Shown in pieces: positions 1 through 7,996 of a stretch of 64,000 nucleotides of DNA. The notes under the pieces are model-generated. The model saw only the letters and a program-made list of their open reading frames with translations, had not been told where the DNA came from and ran no database searches. Both the position numbers and the translations under genes were made by a program. Location: positions 2,949,208-3,013,207 of the forward strand of contig NZ_KQ031391.1 of the NCBI RefSeq assembly GCF_000966285.1, in the 5' to 3' direction. The first letter of the stretch is position 1. Each line of letters starts with the position of its first letter. The DNA is from Pseudofrankia sp. DC12 (lineage in GTDB: Bacteria; Actinomycetota; Actinomycetes; Frankiales; Frankiaceae).

Positions 1-2
1 TG

Positions 3-725
3 CCGAGTCCGCGCCGCCCGAACGGTCGGAGCGCCGCCTACGCCAACCAGGTGTACCGCGGGCTCCAGCAATGGTTCGGCTGGCTGATCGCCGAAGACGA
101 GATCGAACGATCCCCGCTCGACCGGATGCGACCACCGGTCGTCCCAGACAAGCCGGTCCCCGTGCTGGAGGACGACCAAATCCGGGCGCTCCTGGCGACC
201 TGCGCGGGCAAGCTGTTCATCGACCGCCGCGACAACGCGATCATCCGAACCCTGATGGACAGCGGCGGCCGACGCGCCGAGGTCAGCAAGCTGGAAGTCC
301 CAGACGTCGACCTGGCGGCCAAGACACTGCGCGTCCTTGGCAAGGGCCGCCGCTTCCGCGACGTACCGATCGGGAACAACACGGCTCTGGCGCTCGGCCG
401 GTACCTGCGGGCCCGTGCCCGGGAGAAGGGCGCCAACCTCCCCGCGCTGTGGCTGGCGTCGAACGGCCGGCACGCCCTGACCGGGGACGGCATCGCCCGG
501 ATGCTCTACCGGCGCGGCGCGCTGATCGGCCTGCCTCGGCTGCACCCTCACCAGTTCCGCCACACGCTGGCAGATGACTGGCTGGAGGCCGGCGGGACCG
601 AGGGCGACCTGATGCGGATCATGGGCTGGAGATCCCGCCAGATGGTCGACCGGTACGCGGCCGGCGCCCAGGACCGCCGAGCCCGGAAGGCTCACGACCG
701 CCTGGGGCTCGGTGACCGGTTCTGA
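3..725 (+). CDS. Tyrosine recombinase/integrase, 5' end cut by the window
   Basis: Site-specific recombinase that would integrate or excise a mobile element. The frame is open to the left edge, so the true start lies outside the window. The first visible part (AYANQVYRGLQQWFGWL) matches the end of the N-terminal core-binding SAM-like domain. The catalytic domain follows: box I Arg in SGGRRAEVSKL (R followed by E), the HPHQFRHT box II with H-x-x-R, a GW near the usual G-H position, and the nucleophile Tyr in MVDRYAAG. It is followed within 70 bp by hicBA and then by a tRNA-Thr 3' fragment. This is the usual arrangement of an integrase next to its attachment site. Confidence 0.88.
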   Translation, partial: PSPRRPNGRSAAYANQVYRGLQQWFGWLIAEDEIERSPLDRMRPPVVPDKPVPVLEDDQIRALLATCAGKLFIDRRDNAIIRTLMDSGGRRAEVSKLEVPDVDLAAKTLRVLGKGRRFRDVPIGNNTALALGRYLRARAREKGANLPALWLASNGRHALTGDGIARMLYRRGALIGLPRLHPHQFRHTLADDWLEAGGTEGDLMRIMGWRSRQMVDRYAAGAQDRRARKAHDRLGLGDRF

Positions 726-793
726 GCGGCGTGCCCCCCGACCGGTCCGCGTCAGGACCTACGGTCGATGGCTTCCGGGCGTACAGTCGGGCC

Positions 794-1000
794 ATGAAGC
801 GGATGATCCAGATTCCGTATGAGCTGGAGCAGGAGGAAGACGGCACCTGGGGCGCCCATGCTGTCTTTCCGAAGGGCGGGGCTCACGGCGTCGGGGACAC
901 CCCGGAAGCGGCGGTCGCCGATCTCCACGAGGCGGTCACCCTGGTCATCGAGGAGCTGGGCGTCCCGTCGGTGCTGACCATCGTCCAGGACGTCGCCTGA
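794..1000 (+). CDS. hicB: HicB-like antitoxin
   Basis: Small (68 aa) protein with the HicB partial RNase-H-like fold pattern: IPYELEQEEDGTWGAHAVFP, then GDTPEAAVADLHEAV and a C-terminal helix. HicB binds and neutralises the HicA RNase and usually represses the operon. The ATG at 794 was chosen because the homologous strand begins there (MIQIPYELE); an upstream in-frame start would add residues unlike the family. The stop codon abuts the ATG of hicA, so the two are translationally coupled. Antitoxin-first order is the reverse of the E. coli hicAB order but occurs in other lineages. There is no obvious C-terminal HTH, so DNA binding may be weak or absent. Confidence 0.75.
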   Translation: MKRMIQIPYELEQEEDGTWGAHAVFPKGGAHGVGDTPEAAVADLHEAVTLVIEELGVPSVLTIVQDVA

Positions 1001-1228
1001 ATGCCTCCGCTCCCGTCAAGGCCCGGCGCGGACGTCGTCCGGGCCCTGGAGAAGGCCGGCTTCAAGCTGCTCCGCGTCAAGGGCAGCCATCACATGTTGA
1101 CCGGCCTCGGTGGTCGTTTCGTGGTCGTACCGGTGCATGCGGGTAAGGACGTCCCGCCGGGCACGCTCCGCCGGATCATCCGCGACGCGGACCTGTCGGT
1201 AGAGCAGTTCATCGAGCTTCTGCCGTAG
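1001..1228 (+). CDS. hicA: HicA-like mRNA interferase toxin
   Basis: 75 aa with the HicA double-stranded-RNA-binding-like fold: DVVRALEKAGFKLLRVKGSHHML, where the His in GSHH is the family's catalytic residue, then VVVPVHAGKDVPPGTLRRIIRDADLSVEQF. HicA toxins cleave mRNA and stop translation until HicB binds them. The start directly follows the hicB stop. The pair lies between the integrase and the tRNA-Thr attachment-site scar, which fits a stabilisation module carried by the integrated element. Confidence 0.82.
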   Translation: MPPLPSRPGADVVRALEKAGFKLLRVKGSHHMLTGLGGRFVVVPVHAGKDVPPGTLRRIIRDADLSVEQFIELLP

Positions 1229-1335
1229 CGGCTCGCCGCACGAACGAAGATCGATGAAGTCCTATCACCTTCGGGCGGAACGGGGTGCGAGCGACCTGCA
1301 ACGACGCAGGTCGGCTCACCGCTCAGGCGGTGTTA

Positions 1336-1379
1336 GCTCGTAAGCGATAGGTCGCGGGTTCAATCCCCGCCTTCGGCTC
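1336..1379 (+). other. 3' fragment of a tRNA-Thr(CGT) gene, putative attachment site (attR)
   Basis: The sequence reads as the 3' part of a tRNA. A CTCGTAA anticodon loop (1337-1343, anticodon CGT) is followed by a perfect T arm (stem 1354-1358/1366-1370, loop TTCAATC) and the acceptor strand CTTCGGC (1371-1377). No matching 5' acceptor (GCCGAAG) or D arm lies upstream, and the anticodon stem does not pair, so this is not a complete tRNA. A 3' tRNA fragment beside an integrase is the expected att scar. By geometry the element lies to the left and the chromosome to the right. Confidence 0.8.
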
Positions 1380-1986
1380 TCACCCTGCCCGACAAGGGCT
1401 TTGGCCCGTCAGGCGCTATCAGCCCTCCAGGCGCACCGTTCGCGCGGCTATCAACCTTTCGACGCCTCCCCCGTGCGTGGTGCGATGTTCTGACGCCCGG
1501 ACAGGTGGCGGACCGACGCGCCCGCCGAGCACGGCGCGCCAGCGCGGCGCGCAGGCGGCTTCGCCGCGGGCCGCCAGGTCCCGGCCGCGCGTGGCGGGTG
1601 CGGCGCGACCGAAGCGGGTGTCAGCTCGGACCGGCTCCGGGCTTGAGGCTGATCTCGAAGAAGTCAAGCAGGGCGTCGGCGATCAGCGGCGCCATCGCCT
1701 CGGCTGGCCGCTGCACCCCCCACCTGCGCCTCGATCTAGCATGCGATCACTCGACATAGTTGATCGAGAACATCGGCGCGGGCCCCCTCGCTCATGCGGC
1801 CGAGTATGCCCGTGGGCTACTAAACGGCCGGATCGAACGACGTCTCACTCGGAAGCCGGGCCAGCCGCCGCGGCCCGCCAGCCGCGCGGCGTCACCAGAC
1901 TCCGGCGCCATCGAGAAGGCCCCGGCTGGTTCGCGGAACCTGCCGGGGCCCTGCTGGATGCGCGGCCTGGTCAGGCCGCTGACAGT
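1380..1986. other. Intergenic, no gene recognised
   Basis: About 600 bp between the tRNA-Thr fragment and the 3' end of ppa. Open frames here have no recognisable domain and run antisense into ppa. Around 1514-1545 a GC-rich stretch resembles the inner part of the R2 repeats at 50710 and 51975 (GAGCACGGCGCGCCAGCGC), but it lacks the downstream half of R2. Confidence 0.5.
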
Positions 1987-2529
1987 TCAGGCCGTCTCGG
2001 CCTCGGTCTCGGCCTCGTCGACGACGGGGGCGTGCTCCGCCTCGTCGGTCTTCAGCCGCTTGATCGAGGCCAGGATCTCGCGCTCGGCGTCGGCGCGGCC
2101 GACCCAGCTGGCGCCCTCGACCGACTTGCCGGGCTCGAGGTCCTTGTAGACCTCGAAGAAATGCTGGATCTCCAGCCGGTCGAACTCCGGCAGGTGGCGG
2201 ATGTCGCGCAGGTGCTCCTGGCGGATGTCGGCCACGGGCACGCACAGGACCTTGTCGTCCGGGCCCTTCTCGTCGGTCATCTGGAACATGCCGATGGTCC
2301 GGCAGCGCACCAGGCAGCCCGGGAAGGTCGGCTCCTCCAGCAGGACGAGCGCGTCCAGCGGGTCACCGTCGCGGCCGAGCGTGCCCTCGATGAACCCGTA
2401 GTCGGACGGGTAGTGGGTGGAGGTGAACAGCATCCGGTCCAGCCGGATCCGCCCCGTGTGGTGATCCATCTCGTACTTGTTGCGCTGCCCCTTGGGGATC
2501 TCGATGGTCACGTCGAACTCGAGGTCCAC
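1987..2529 (-). CDS. ppa: Inorganic pyrophosphatase, family I
   Basis: Hydrolyses pyrophosphate to phosphate in the cytoplasm and so drives biosynthetic reactions. The 180-aa protein has the family I features: [18 protein letters not shown] near the N-terminus, [12 protein letters not shown], and the metal-binding signature DGDPLDALV. The core is typical of actinobacterial enzymes (about 160-170 aa), with an acidic Ala/Glu-rich C-terminal tail. It is divergent from dacB, as in other actinomycetes, with about 500 bp of upstream sequence between them. Confidence 0.97.
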   Translation of the reverse strand: MDLEFDVTIEIPKGQRNKYEMDHHTGRIRLDRMLFTSTHYPSDYGFIEGTLGRDGDPLDALVLLEEPTFPGCLVRCRTIGMFQMTDEKGPDDKVLCVPVADIRQEHLRDIRHLPEFDRLEIQHFFEVYKDLEPGKSVEGASWVGRADAEREILASIKRLKTDEAEHAPVVDEAETEAETA

Positions 2530-3028
2530 GCCGCTCCCTGTCTCCTTCTTCTAGACAGCCCAGCCCCGAATGGGCCCGGCTTCTCTTCCGTCGGGCCGGT
2601 CTCCGCGAGTCGGATTCCGGCTTCGGTGCTCCGGCCGGCCCAGGACCGACCTGCGTTCGCCCGGCTACGACCAGAACGAGTCGTCGGATCGCACCAGGTT
2701 CGTGAATCGTGCCTTCGTCCAGTGTCGGAGGACATCGGATGGTCCGCAGCTCCGGCACTGTGGCCTGCCGCACCCCGAGGCTCCGGCCTCGAGGCCCGGC
2801 CCACCCTCCGGCCTCCGCAGTGGCCTCTCCATCACCTTCACTACCTGTTCCACGGGCGCTCACCCCGGAACCTCTACCAGCCGGCGTTCCGGGCACGACC
2901 TTCGCGGATATCCTGCCGGAGCGCCCAGACCAGCCGCGCACGAGGCCGCCCCGGGACATCCCCGCCAAAGGTCATCGAACGGGCCGCCCCGGCAGCCTGA
3001 CCGGGGCGAGCGCCCGTAGGCTCCATCC
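2530..3028. promoter_or_regulatory. Divergent promoter region of ppa and dacB
   Basis: About 500 bp between the divergent starts of ppa and dacB. No convincing gene is present. Promoters for both genes must lie here or nearby, but I could not pick -10/-35 elements with confidence. Confidence 0.4.
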
Positions 3029-4522
3029 GTGACAGCAGGTGCCCGGGTCGGCGGCCTCACCGCGCTGGCCGGCGCGCTGCTCGCCGGGTCGCTCACAGTC
3101 TCCTCCGGGCCGGGGCCCGACAAGGCGCTCAACGCGACGGTACCCCCGGTCAGCGCGGCGCCCCTGCCTGGTCTGGCCGCGACCCGGCCGGTTCCGGACC
3201 CGACCGCGCTTTCCGGTCGCCTCACCGGGCCGCTCGCGAACCCGCTGCTGGGCAGCCCGGCCGGGCTCGTGGTCGACGCCCTGACGGGAAAGGTCCTCTT
3301 CGACCAACGGGCCTCGGTGCCCACCGCGCCCGCCTCGACGCTGAAGACCGCAGTAGCCACCGCGGCGCTGCGCACCTTCTCCCCCGCAACCCGGCTGACG
3401 ACCCGGGTTGCCTACCTGCCACCCCCCACCGTGCCATCCACGTCGAATGGGGGGGTCCAACAAGGTGGCACGCTCTGGCTGGTCGGCGCGGGCGACCCGA
3501 CGCTGACCGCCGCGACCGACCCCGCCGGCTACCCGGCCAGCATCAGCGCGAGGCTGTCGGATCTGGCCGCCCAGGTCCACGCCGCCGGGATCACCTCCGT
3601 CAGCCGGGTCATCGGCGACGGAACACTCTTCCAGGGCCCAGGCACCGCGCCCGGCTGGAAGGACGTCTACGTGGCCGAGGGCGACGTCACGCCGGTCTCG
3701 GCCCTGGAAGTCGATGCCGGCCGGCCCACGCCAGGAGCCACCGGGCCCCGAACCGGCACCCCGGACGCCGCCGCCACGACCGCGTTCGCGACCGCGTTGC
3801 ACACCGCCGGCGTGGCCGTCGGCGCCGTCGGCACCGGGCCGGCCGACCCGGCGGCGAAGACGGTCGCGACGGCCGCGAGCCCCCCGATCCCGGTGCTGGT
3901 CGAGCGGATGCTGACCGACTCCGACAACGACATCGCTGAGAGCCTCGGGCGGCTCGTCGCCCGCGCCCGCGGGCTGCCGCCGACGTTCGCCGGCGCCACT
4001 GCCGCCGTCGGGCAGGTGCTTTCCCAGCTCGGGATCGACACCGCCGGGATGTCGCTGGCCGACGTGAGCGGCCTGTCCGTGGCCGACGCGATCATGCCGC
4101 GGACGCTGGTGTCGATCCTTCGTACCGCCACGCTGCTCGGCCACCCCGAGCTGCGGCCGCTGATCACAGGCCTCCCGGTCGCCGGGTTCTCCGGCACGCT
4201 CGGCGACCGGTACGGCGGGGCGGACACCGCGCCGGCCGCCGGCGACGTGCGCGCGAAGACCGGCAGCCTGAGCACCGTCACCAGCCTCGCCGGGCAGCTG
4301 GTGGACGCGGACGGCCGGCTGCTGCTGTTCGGCTTCTTCGCGCCGGTCAACGAGTCGACGGCCGCGAAGGCGAGCCTGGACCGGGTCGCCGCCGCCCTCG
4401 CCGGCTGCGGCTGTTCCGCCGGCCAGCCGAAACCCCCCGCCGCGACCACGATCGTCACGACCGCGCCGGCCCAGCCCGACAAGGGTGGCGAACCGCAGGC
4501 GGCCACGCAGGCCAGGCACTAG
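3029..4522 (+). CDS. dacB: D-alanyl-D-alanine carboxypeptidase/endopeptidase, PBP4 type (peptidase S13)
   Basis: Low-molecular-mass penicillin-binding protein that trims or cleaves peptidoglycan stem peptides outside the membrane. It begins at a GTG with an N-terminal hydrophobic signal segment (residues about 8-25, GLTALAGALLAGSLTVSS). The three serine active-site motifs are present and in order: SxxK at S103-TLK106, SxN at S298-D-N300, and KTG at K410-T-G412. Length (497 aa) fits the PBP4 family with its inserted domain between SxxK and SxN. The C-terminus is Pro/Thr-rich. It is followed by the DUF2342 and tilS genes in the same direction. Confidence 0.93.
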   Translation: MTAGARVGGLTALAGALLAGSLTVSSGPGPDKALNATVPPVSAAPLPGLAATRPVPDPTALSGRLTGPLANPLLGSPAGLVVDALTGKVLFDQRASVPTAPASTLKTAVATAALRTFSPATRLTTRVAYLPPPTVPSTSNGGVQQGGTLWLVGAGDPTLTAATDPAGYPASISARLSDLAAQVHAAGITSVSRVIGDGTLFQGPGTAPGWKDVYVAEGDVTPVSALEVDAGRPTPGATGPRTGTPDAAATTAFATALHTAGVAVGAVGTGPADPAAKTVATAASPPIPVLVERMLTDSDNDIAESLGRLVARARGLPPTFAGATAAVGQVLSQLGIDTAGMSLADVSGLSVADAIMPRTLVSILRTATLLGHPELRPLITGLPVAGFSGTLGDRYGGADTAPAAGDVRAKTGSLSTVTSLAGQLVDADGRLLLFGFFAPVNESTAAKASLDRVAAALAGCGCSAGQPKPPAATTIVTTAPAQPDKGGEPQAATQARH

Positions 4523-4629
4523 CCGCACCGACCACCAGCACTGGGGACGAACCCGCGGAGCGACGCCTGACCGATCGGCGGGGCGCCGATTCTCAAGATC
4601 GAATAGCGCCGAACGGGTAGCGTGGAACT

Positions 4630-5850
4630 GTGGCCGACGCGCAGCCCCAGGACGGCGAATCACGGGACAACGAATCCGAGGACAAGCGGGAATCCGAGGA
4701 CAAGCGGCCTGACGACGGGCAGCACGCGGACCAGCCCGTCGACTGGGATCTGGCGGTAGCGACGGCCCGCAAGCTGGTCCGGCCCGGTCCACAGCTCACC
4801 CGCGCCGAGGCCGACGAGGTCGTGAGCAGCCTGCGCAGGCTCGCGGTGGACGCCGAACGTCACGTCGAGGACTACACCCACCTACTGCCGCCGCCCGCGG
4901 CGGTGACGCCGATCGCCGTCGTCGACCGGCCCGAATGGGCCCGGTCCAACGTTGCCGGCCTCCGCATGATCACCACCCCGTTGCTCGACCGGCTGGCCGA
5001 CAACGCCAAGGGCTCCCTGTCGACGGCCGTCGGCCGCCGGGTCACCGGGGTTCAGCTCGGCTCGGCGCTCGCCTACCTCGCGGGCAAGGTCCTCGGCCAG
5101 TACGAGGTCTTCCTCCCGCCCGATGAGTACGGGCCGACCACCCCGGCGCGGGCGGACTGGGCCGACGGCGCGGGCCCGGTGGGCCGGCTCAGCCTGGTGG
5201 CGCCGAACATCGCGCACGCCGAACGGCGGCTGGGCGTCGTCCCGCGCGACTTCCGGCTGTGGGTGTGCCTGCACGAGCAGACCCACCGCAGCCAGTTCAC
5301 CGCTGTCCCGTGGCTGCGCGCCCACCTCGAGTCCGAGATCGGCGCCTTCATCGAGGCCACCGACCTGGACCCGGACGTGCTCGCGGATCGGCTGCGTTCG
5401 GCGGTCGGGGCCCTGCGCGGCGCTGTGCGCGACCGCGGCCCGGACGCCCCGAGCGTCGTCGAGGCGCTGCAGACGCCGGCCCAGCGGGCCGTGCTCGACC
5501 GGTTGCAGGCCCTCATGACCCTGCTCGAAGGCCACGCCGACCAGGTGATGGACGCCGTTGGCCCACAGGTGGTGCCGACGGTGGCCGACATCCGCTCGAG
5601 GTTCGACACCCGCCGTTCCGGTGGCTCGCCGCTGGACCGGTTCGTGCGCCGGCTGCTCGGCCTCGACATGAAGCTGCGCCAGTACCGGCAGGGTGGCGCG
5701 TTCGTGCGCGCGGTCGTCGCCGAGGCGGGAGTCGACGGGTTCAACCTGGTCTGGCAGTCCCCAGTGACCTTGCCGAGCCAGGCCGAGATCTCCGACCCAG
5801 GGGCCTGGATGGCCCGCGTCCTGGGCAGTCGCCCCTCCATCTCCGCCTAG
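4630..5850 (+). CDS. Zinc-dependent metalloprotease-like protein (DUF2342 / F420-biosynthesis-associated family)
   Basis: A 406-aa protein of the conserved actinobacterial family that sits between dacB and tilS. The central HExxH-type motif is LHEQTHRSQF, and the C-terminal half is largely helical with KLRQYRQGGAFV before the end. The residues are those of a zinc metalloprotease, but I know of no demonstrated substrate, and the name 'coenzyme F420 biosynthesis associated' comes from phylogenetic profiling. The N-terminus is a short acidic segment (ESRDNESEDKRESEDK). Translation starts at GTG 4630. The stop is directly followed by the start of tilS-hpt at 5851, so the genes are probably co-transcribed. 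Confidence 0.85.
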   Translation: MADAQPQDGESRDNESEDKRESEDKRPDDGQHADQPVDWDLAVATARKLVRPGPQLTRAEADEVVSSLRRLAVDAERHVEDYTHLLPPPAAVTPIAVVDRPEWARSNVAGLRMITTPLLDRLADNAKGSLSTAVGRRVTGVQLGSALAYLAGKVLGQYEVFLPPDEYGPTTPARADWADGAGPVGRLSLVAPNIAHAERRLGVVPRDFRLWVCLHEQTHRSQFTAVPWLRAHLESEIGAFIEATDLDPDVLADRLRSAVGALRGAVRDRGPDAPSVVEALQTPAQRAVLDRLQALMTLLEGHADQVMDAVGPQVVPTVADIRSRFDTRRSGGSPLDRFVRRLLGLDMKLRQYRQGGAFVRAVVAEAGVDGFNLVWQSPVTLPSQAEISDPGAWMARVLGSRPSISA

Positions 5851-7743
5851 GTGCCGCGGGTGACCAGTGCCGCGAGCCCGACCAGCGGCCGGCGGATCTA
5901 CCCGTCGGGATCGCCGGCGCCGGCCGTGGCCTCCATCCGGCTGGCCGTGCGGCACGCCATCGCCGACCTTCCGCCTGGAGCGCTGGTGCTGGTCGCCTGT
6001 TCGGGCGGACCCGACTCGTTGGCACTGGCGGCGGCGACAGCTTTCGTCGCGCCGCGCCGCGCGCTGCGCGCCGGGCTGCTGACCGTCGACCACGGCTGGG
6101 ACGACGCGTCGGGTAAGCGGGCCGAGTCCGTCGCCGCGCAGGGCCACGCACTGCGGCTCGACCCGGTGGAGCTGCTGGTGGCGCACTCGGCCCGCTCCGA
6201 GGGAGCCGCTCGGGAGGCACGACGGGCGGCGCTCGCCACGGCCGCCGAGCGGCTGGGCGCCGCCGCGTTGCTGCTCGGCCACACCCTCGACGACCAGGCA
6301 GAAACCGTGCTGTTGAGGCTCGCCCGTGGCGCCGGGGCCCGCTCGCTCGCGGGGATGTCCCCGCGCGACGGGCTGCTGCGCCGGCCGCTGCTGGGGCTGC
6401 GCAAGGAACAGGCCAGGGCCGCCTGCCAGGCCGAGGGGCTGGACGCCTGGGAGGACCCGACGAACGCCGACGCGGCCTTCGCCAGGGCTCGCGTCCGGCA
6501 TGCCCTGCTGCCCGCGCTGGAGGATCAGCTCGGCCCGGGCATCGCCGAGTCGCTGTCGCGCAGCGCCGACCTGCTGCGCGCCGACGCCGAGGCGCTCGAC
6601 GCGCTCACCGATGACGCCTATGCGGCGGCCACGGCGGATTCATCGCCCGGCCCGGGGCTGGTCGAGCTCGCCGTCGAGGCGCTCGGGGCGTTACCGAGCG
6701 CACTGCGGACCAGGGTGCTGCGCCGGGCCGCGCTCACGCTCGGCGCCTCGGCGTCCGCGCTGCGCGCCGAACACGTCTGGGCCATGGAGGAGCTGGTGAC
6801 CCGGTGGCGCGGGCAACAGCCGGTCCCACTGCCGTCCGGCGTCACCGCGCGGCGCCGAGGTGACAGGATCAGCGTGGCCGGACCGGGCGAGACCAGGTCC
6901 GGACGCCGCGGGACGGCGGACGGCGGCGACGCCGCGCCAGGGCCGACCGGCCCGCGACCATCGCCGCGCCGGCCCGACGCCGCGCGGTCCGACGCCGAGG
7001 AGGGCATGCCGGTGAGCCACGCCGAAGTGACCGCACCCGACTCCGCCGATCTGAGCCAACCCGGCTCTGCCGATCTGAGCCAACCCGGCTCTGCTGATCT
7101 GAGCCAACCTGGCTCTGCCGATCGGAGCACACCCGGCTCGGGGAGCGCTCCCCGAACGTCCGCCGACACGCCACCCTGGCACGCCGGTGACATCGGCGAG
7201 GTGCTGGTCAGCGAGGAGGACATCGCAGCGCGCATCGCCACGCTCGCCGCGCGAGTCGACGCCGACTACGCCGGACGCGAGCTGCTGCTGGTGGGGGTGC
7301 TCAAGGGCGCGGTCATGGTCATGGCCGACCTGTCGCGGGCGCTGCGGACCGCGGTGACCCTGGAGTTCATGGCCGTGTCGTCCTACGGCTCGGCGACGTC
7401 GTCCTCCGGTGTGGTCCGGATCCTCAAGGACCTGGACCGGTCGATCGAGGGCCGGGACGTACTGGTCGTCGAGGACATCATCGACTCGGGACTAACCCTG
7501 TCCTGGCTGCTCAAGAACCTGCGTTCGCGCAACCCGGGCTCGCTCGAGGTGCTGACGCTGTTCCGGAAGCCGGAAGCCATCACCGTCGATGTCGACGTCC
7601 GATATGTCGGTTTCGACATCCCAAGCGCCTTTGTGGTCGGTTACGGCCTTGACTATGCCGAGCACTACCGAACGCTCCCGTTCGTGGGGACACTCACCCC
7701 GGAAGCAGTCGCCCGCGGTCCCCGGCCGGGGACCAGGCACTGA
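5851..7743 (+). CDS. tilS-hpt: tRNA(Ile)-lysidine synthase fused in frame to hypoxanthine phosphoribosyltransferase
   Basis: One uninterrupted frame encodes two enzymes that are usually separate neighbours. Residues about 40-360 are TilS: the N-type ATP pyrophosphatase loop S51GGPDS56, [18 protein letters not shown], and DPTNAD. TilS makes lysidine at C34 of tRNA-Ile(CAU). Residues about 440-630 are hypoxanthine phosphoribosyltransferase for purine salvage, with [15 protein letters not shown], the PRPP-binding loop VVEDIIDSG (E541-G547), and a C-terminal [15 protein letters not shown]. The linker is hydrophilic and carries an eight-residue tandem repeat (DLSQPGSA). There is no stop between the parts. 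An internal ATG at 7006 has a strong Shine-Dalgarno sequence, so free HPRT could also be made. ftsH and folE follow, the usual order in actinobacteria. Confidence 0.9.
   Translation: MPRVTSAASPTSGRRIYPSGSPAPAVASIRLAVRHAIADLPPGALVLVACSGGPDSLALAAATAFVAPRRALRAGLLTVDHGWDDASGKRAESVAAQGHALRLDPVELLVAHSARSEGAAREARRAALATAAERLGAAALLLGHTLDDQAETVLLRLARGAGARSLAGMSPRDGLLRRPLLGLRKEQARAACQAEGLDAWEDPTNADAAFARARVRHALLPALEDQLGPGIAESLSRSADLLRADAEALDALTDDAYAAATADSSPGPGLVELAVEALGALPSALRTRVLRRAALTLGASASALRAEHVWAMEELVTRWRGQQPVPLPSGVTARRRGDRISVAGPGETRSGRRGTADGGDAAPGPTGPRPSPRRPDAARSDAEEGMPVSHAEVTAPDSADLSQPGSADLSQPGSADLSQPGSADRSTPGSGSAPRTSADTPPWHAGDIGEVLVSEEDIAARIATLAARVDADYAGRELLLVGVLKGAVMVMADLSRALRTAVTLEFMAVSSYGSATSSSGVVRILKDLDRSIEGRDVLVVEDIIDSGLTLSWLLKNLRSRNPGSLEVLTLFRKPEAITVDVDVRYVGFDIPSAFVVGYGLDYAEHYRTLPFVGTLTPEAVARGPRPGTRH
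6997..7008 (+). promoter_or_regulatory. Internal ribosome binding site and ATG before the HPRT domain
   Basis: GAGGAGGG lies immediately before an in-frame ATG at 7006-7008 (residue 386 of the fusion, MPVSHAEV). It is a better Shine-Dalgarno than many real starts in this window and sits at the N-terminal border of the HPRT half. It could be the ancestral hpt start, retained after the tilS stop codon was lost, or it may still be used. Confidence 0.5.
7045..7140 (+). repeat. 24-bp tandem repeat, four units, in the TilS-HPRT linker
   Basis: Units at 7045, 7069, 7093 and 7117 each encode eight residues (A-DLSQPGS). The first three differ by only two bases and the fourth has diverged (DRSTPGS). 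The repeat lengthens a disordered linker between the two enzyme domains. Confidence 0.9.
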
Positions 7744-7996
7744 GCGCCCCCGGGGGCGTCACCCGCGGGCACGGCCTGCACGGCCCTGGTGACCGAATCG
7801 TCACCCCCGGACCTGCGACCGGCTTGTCCCGGCGTGGTGGGGTGCAGGCGGAACACGGCGGGCCGGCGGACCGTTCCTCAGCTGTACGCGTGGGTGACAT
7901 GCGCGTGCCGGCGGTACCCTCGGCACAAGGGAATCCCGATCGAGGGCAGTACACACGTCAGGAGGGTGGAGCGCGCGTGTCCAGCGCTCCAGGCAG

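Noticed and set aside
1295-1380. Complete tRNA gene at the tRNA-Thr-like sequence
   Set aside because: Only the anticodon loop, T arm and 3' acceptor strand are tRNA-like; no 5' acceptor or D arm is present and the anticodon stem does not pair.
1514-1580. Third copy of repeat R2
   Set aside because: Only the inner GC-rich part is similar and the diagnostic CTTGATC...CGGCAG half is missing; could be chance in high-GC sequence.
1477-3000. Long plus-strand open frame across ppa
   Set aside because: Antisense to the well-supported ppa gene and with no domain; an artefact of high GC.
2972-4792. Long minus-strand open frame across dacB
   Set aside because: Shadow of dacB; composition is Arg/Gly-rich with no family motif.
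7006-7743. Separate hpt gene
   Set aside because: Not annotated separately because no stop codon divides it from tilS; the internal start is listed as a regulatory feature instead.
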